Shown: one piece after another, positions 40,801 to 42,598 of the stretch | Position numbering within the stretch: the stretch's first letter is position 1 | Layout of the letters: each line of letters opens with the position of its first letter | Assembly (NCBI GenBank): GCA_026414975.1 | Contig: JAOAHZ010000014.1 | Location: forward strand, 1-42,598 | Reading direction: 5' to 3' | Source: Bacteroidia bacterium | Lineage (GTDB): Bacteria > Bacteroidota > Bacteroidia > SpSt-205 | DNA length: 42,598 bases | Notes under the pieces: model-generated | The model's input: only the letters and a program-made list of their open reading frames with translations | What the model was told of the DNA's origin: nothing | Database searches by the model: none | Made by a program: the position numbers and the translations under genes

Positions 40801-40808
40801 CAAAGTTA
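40801..40808 (-). promoter_or_regulatory. -7 box TAACTTTG
   Basis: Exact match on the minus strand, 4 nt before ATG 40796; CTTG lies about 21 nt upstream as a possible -33 element. Confidence 0.7.
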
Positions 40809-41165
40809 GGAATATTTACTTCGCATATGCAAGCGCCTTTGACTGAGTATGAGTCAAAATAAACGAAGTCTCTTTGTGGGAGAGCATTGAGAAGGGGAGA
40901 GGAGTTAGACTCTATTCTGAGGCAGAGCTCGTAAGAGAGGGTAAACTTAAGAGAGCTGAAACAATGCATGCTTGCCGTGGCTTCTTGAAAGACTTGTCCT
41001 GTTTCTGGTCGGGAGGTGTGCATTTACCAGGTGAATAAGAAGTAGCCGAGCGACAAGAAGATGCAGAAGAATTACCTGGCTGGCCTAAGCTCTTGTGTAA
41101 ATGTATCGAATTGCTCTCTCAGTATGACGGGGACTTTGCGACAGTATGGGTCTGGTTAAGCCTAC
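40809..41165. other. Intergenic stretch without recognised feature
   Basis: About 360 nt between the CHAT gene end and the tail-fibre-like gene start. It must hold the upstream part of the latter's promoter. I find no credible ORF, RNA gene or intrinsic terminator here. Confidence 0.5.
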
Positions 41166-42598
41166 TTACCGCATCACCACGAACGCCCCCCAGTAGTAGG
41201 GCTCTGGGTGCTTCGCCCGAAAAGCCCGTAGCGTCCGATTGAAAACTTCATCCCCCCCCTCCCGCCGCTTCCGCTTCACCCAGCTCTGGTAAAAGCTCAG
41301 CATCAGCTCCCGCGTCGCCTCATCATCTATCTGCCAGAGCGTCGTAATAACCCGCTGCGCCCCAGCCTCCAGAAAGGCTCGCTGAAGTCCATACAGCCCT
41401 TCCCCCCGCACTTCCCCCAAACCCGTCTCACACGCCGAAAGCACCACCAGCTCCGTCCCAATCAGATTGAGATTAGAGGCTTCCTGCGCCGTAAGCCGCC
41501 CATCGTCCCTCCCCAGCGGCGGAAATAAACTATCCCACACCGCTGCCTGTGCCAGCAAAAGCCCCCCTGCCAGCAAGGGATTCTTCCCGCCCCCCACAAA
41601 GTACCCATGCGTCGCTACATGTAGCAGTTGAGGGGATTGTAAGTGCTTCATGAAGCCCTCCGTCGCTGCCTTACCTATTACAACTTCTACTCCCAAAAGC
41701 TGCGCTATGCCCCTGGCCTCTATCTCAGCGCCCGGTAAAGGCGGAATGCCCCCCTCAAACAGCCGATAACTCCTTGTGCGTAGCTCCGCCGCACTATCGG
41801 GAAGCGCTCCAAAATCGGGATTCCCCACCACCACAGGCTTCCGCACAGCAAAACGACCACGCCGCAGCAATAGCCGCCGACTGCTGGCGATATACCGCAC
41901 CTCATACCGATCCGCCACAAACTGCCGCCTTTGCGCATCGTATAAAGTAGCCACATTCACCAGATAGTACACCCCATCGGGCGAGAAATACACCACCTTC
42001 ACCTTCGCAGGCAGGAGAGAGTCCAAAAAGCCCCACAAGAGCCGATACGATGCCCCCGAAACTACCGAACCCGGCGAGCGCAGAATTTCATAGGCATTTC
42101 TCACCCGGTGCTCCCACAGCGTGTCCACATACCGCACATGCAGATAAAGCCGGTGCTTTCTCCCCTCTGGCAGAAGCAAGTAGAACAGATACAGCACTGA
42201 GTCTTCTTTCTCAGCGGGCGCCCGCACTACTTCTATCAGGGCTTCCTCTGGGCGGAACGGGGGCATTAGCGGCTCAGCTGCTGGGTCAGGCAGAAAGTCC
42301 CTCAGCGCAGGCAGCCGCAGTACAATCTCTCTCTCCGCTTCTTGAAGCCGCTTCCACAGCGAGTCGGCAGCTGCATAGTCCTCTTGAAGGGTGAAGAAGG
42401 CGTACTGGTCAGCCAGATGCTTCCACTGACGATAGCGAGCTCGGAGTACCGTATCTCGGCTGGTCTCCACCAGATGCTTCATGGCTTCGGTAGAGGAAAG
42501 GAGGATGCCTTTGAAGCTGCGAGCCGCTCGGTAGCCCAGCTCTGTAATTTCAGGATGCTCTCGGCGCTCCGCTACATAGCGCTGAAAGTCTAAAAGGT
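41166..42598 (-). CDS. CHAT-domain (caspase-like) protein, N-terminus outside window
   Basis: The frame is open to the last base, so at least 477 residues and probably an upstream TPR region and signal peptide lie beyond the edge. The visible part starts helical (RREHPEITELGYRAARSFKG, then DSLWKRLQEAEREIVLRLPAL), followed by the CHAT domain (EEALIEVVRA ... YVDTLWEHRVRNAYEILRSP). VVYFSPDGVYYLVN and VVGNPDFGALP are typical CHAT blocks. The catalytic dyad is present: His in HVATHGYF (codon ~41607) and Cys in LSACETGLG (codon ~41430). It ends TLWQIDDEATRELMLSFYQSW and [10 protein letters not shown]. It is the intact relative of the pseudogene at 35685-36350. Substrate unknown; likely secreted if it shares the pseudogene's signal peptide (inference). 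Confidence 0.9.
   Translation of the reverse strand, partial: LLDFQRYVAERREHPEITELGYRAARSFKGILLSSTEAMKHLVETSRDTVLRARYRQWKHLADQYAFFTLQEDYAAADSLWKRLQEAEREIVLRLPALRDFLPDPAAEPLMPPFRPEEALIEVVRAPAEKEDSVLYLFYLLLPEGRKHRLYLHVRYVDTLWEHRVRNAYEILRSPGSVVSGASYRLLWGFLDSLLPAKVKVVYFSPDGVYYLVNVATLYDAQRRQFVADRYEVRYIASSRRLLLRRGRFAVRKPVVVGNPDFGALPDSAAELRTRSYRLFEGGIPPLPGAEIEARGIAQLLGVEVVIGKAATEGFMKHLQSPQLLHVATHGYFVGGGKNPLLAGGLLLAQAAVWDSLFPPLGRDDGRLTAQEASNLNLIGTELVVLSACETGLGEVRGEGLYGLQRAFLEAGAQRVITTLWQIDDEATRELMLSFYQSWVKRKRREGGDEVFNRTLRAFRAKHPEPYYWGAFVVMR

Noticed and set aside
40784-41023. Short minus-strand reading frame upstream of the tail-fibre-like gene
   Set aside because: Overlaps that gene's promoter and start, has no recognisable protein pattern, and no box precedes it.

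Overview
The window looks like a piece of a Bacteroidota chromosome, roughly 50% GC and possibly a hot-spring or other environmental lineage (inference). The evidence is: two proteins with type IX secretion (T9SS) C-terminal sorting domains; outer-membrane barrels ending in an aromatic residue; a tail-fibre-like VGIGT-type surface protein; an OlsF-type lipid enzyme; secreted CHAT-domain proteins; and, above all, the Bacteroidota -7 promoter box TAnnTTTG in front of most first genes and both tRNAs. Neither tRNA gene encodes its CCA end.

Layout. 1-3160: 3' end of a large secreted T9SS protein, then a wrecked Ca2+-type P-type ATPase. 3250-7840: a palindromic element, then a TamB-like protein whose start lies inside tRNA-Leu(CAA). 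7900-11815: fbaB and metK leftward, a divergent catalytically dead 3-hydroxyacyl-CoA dehydrogenase paralogue and an intact one rightward. 11939-14321: leftward sugar-nucleotide operon (UXS-like SDR, rmlC, rmlA), divergent from rpmH-rnpA-yidD. 15110-17010: ATP-grasp ligase plus esterase. 17059-21245: leftward outer-membrane protein, amidohydrolase and M19-like dipeptidase, plus a T9SS cargo protein with an intrinsic terminator. 21303-23132: two-domain OlsF-like acyltransferase. 23225-25385: second palindromic element, tRNA-Ser(GCU), an outer-membrane protein, and a WecA-like transferase. 25437-29635: gcvT-comB-rlmI, then rpsU-tsaD. 29811-34203: leftward coiled-coil membrane protein, AddB-like nuclease and EamA transporter. 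34249-35467: FMN reductase and a hypothetical protein. 35685-38153: a CHAT pseudogene divergent from four tandem copies of an unrecognised membrane coiled-coil protein. 38235-40796: tail-fibre-like protein and M28 peptidase. 41166-end: an intact CHAT protein running off the edge.

The observations most worth following are: (i) TAnnTTTG lies only 3-7 nt before the start codon of at least 18 genes, implying widespread leaderless or near-leaderless mRNAs; (ii) the TamB-like reading frame has no usable start outside tRNA-Leu, so tRNA maturation and TamB translation would compete; (iii) the CHAT / tandem coiled-coil locus, a candidate undescribed envelope system; (iv) two related long palindromes between convergent genes with C-poor 5' flanks.
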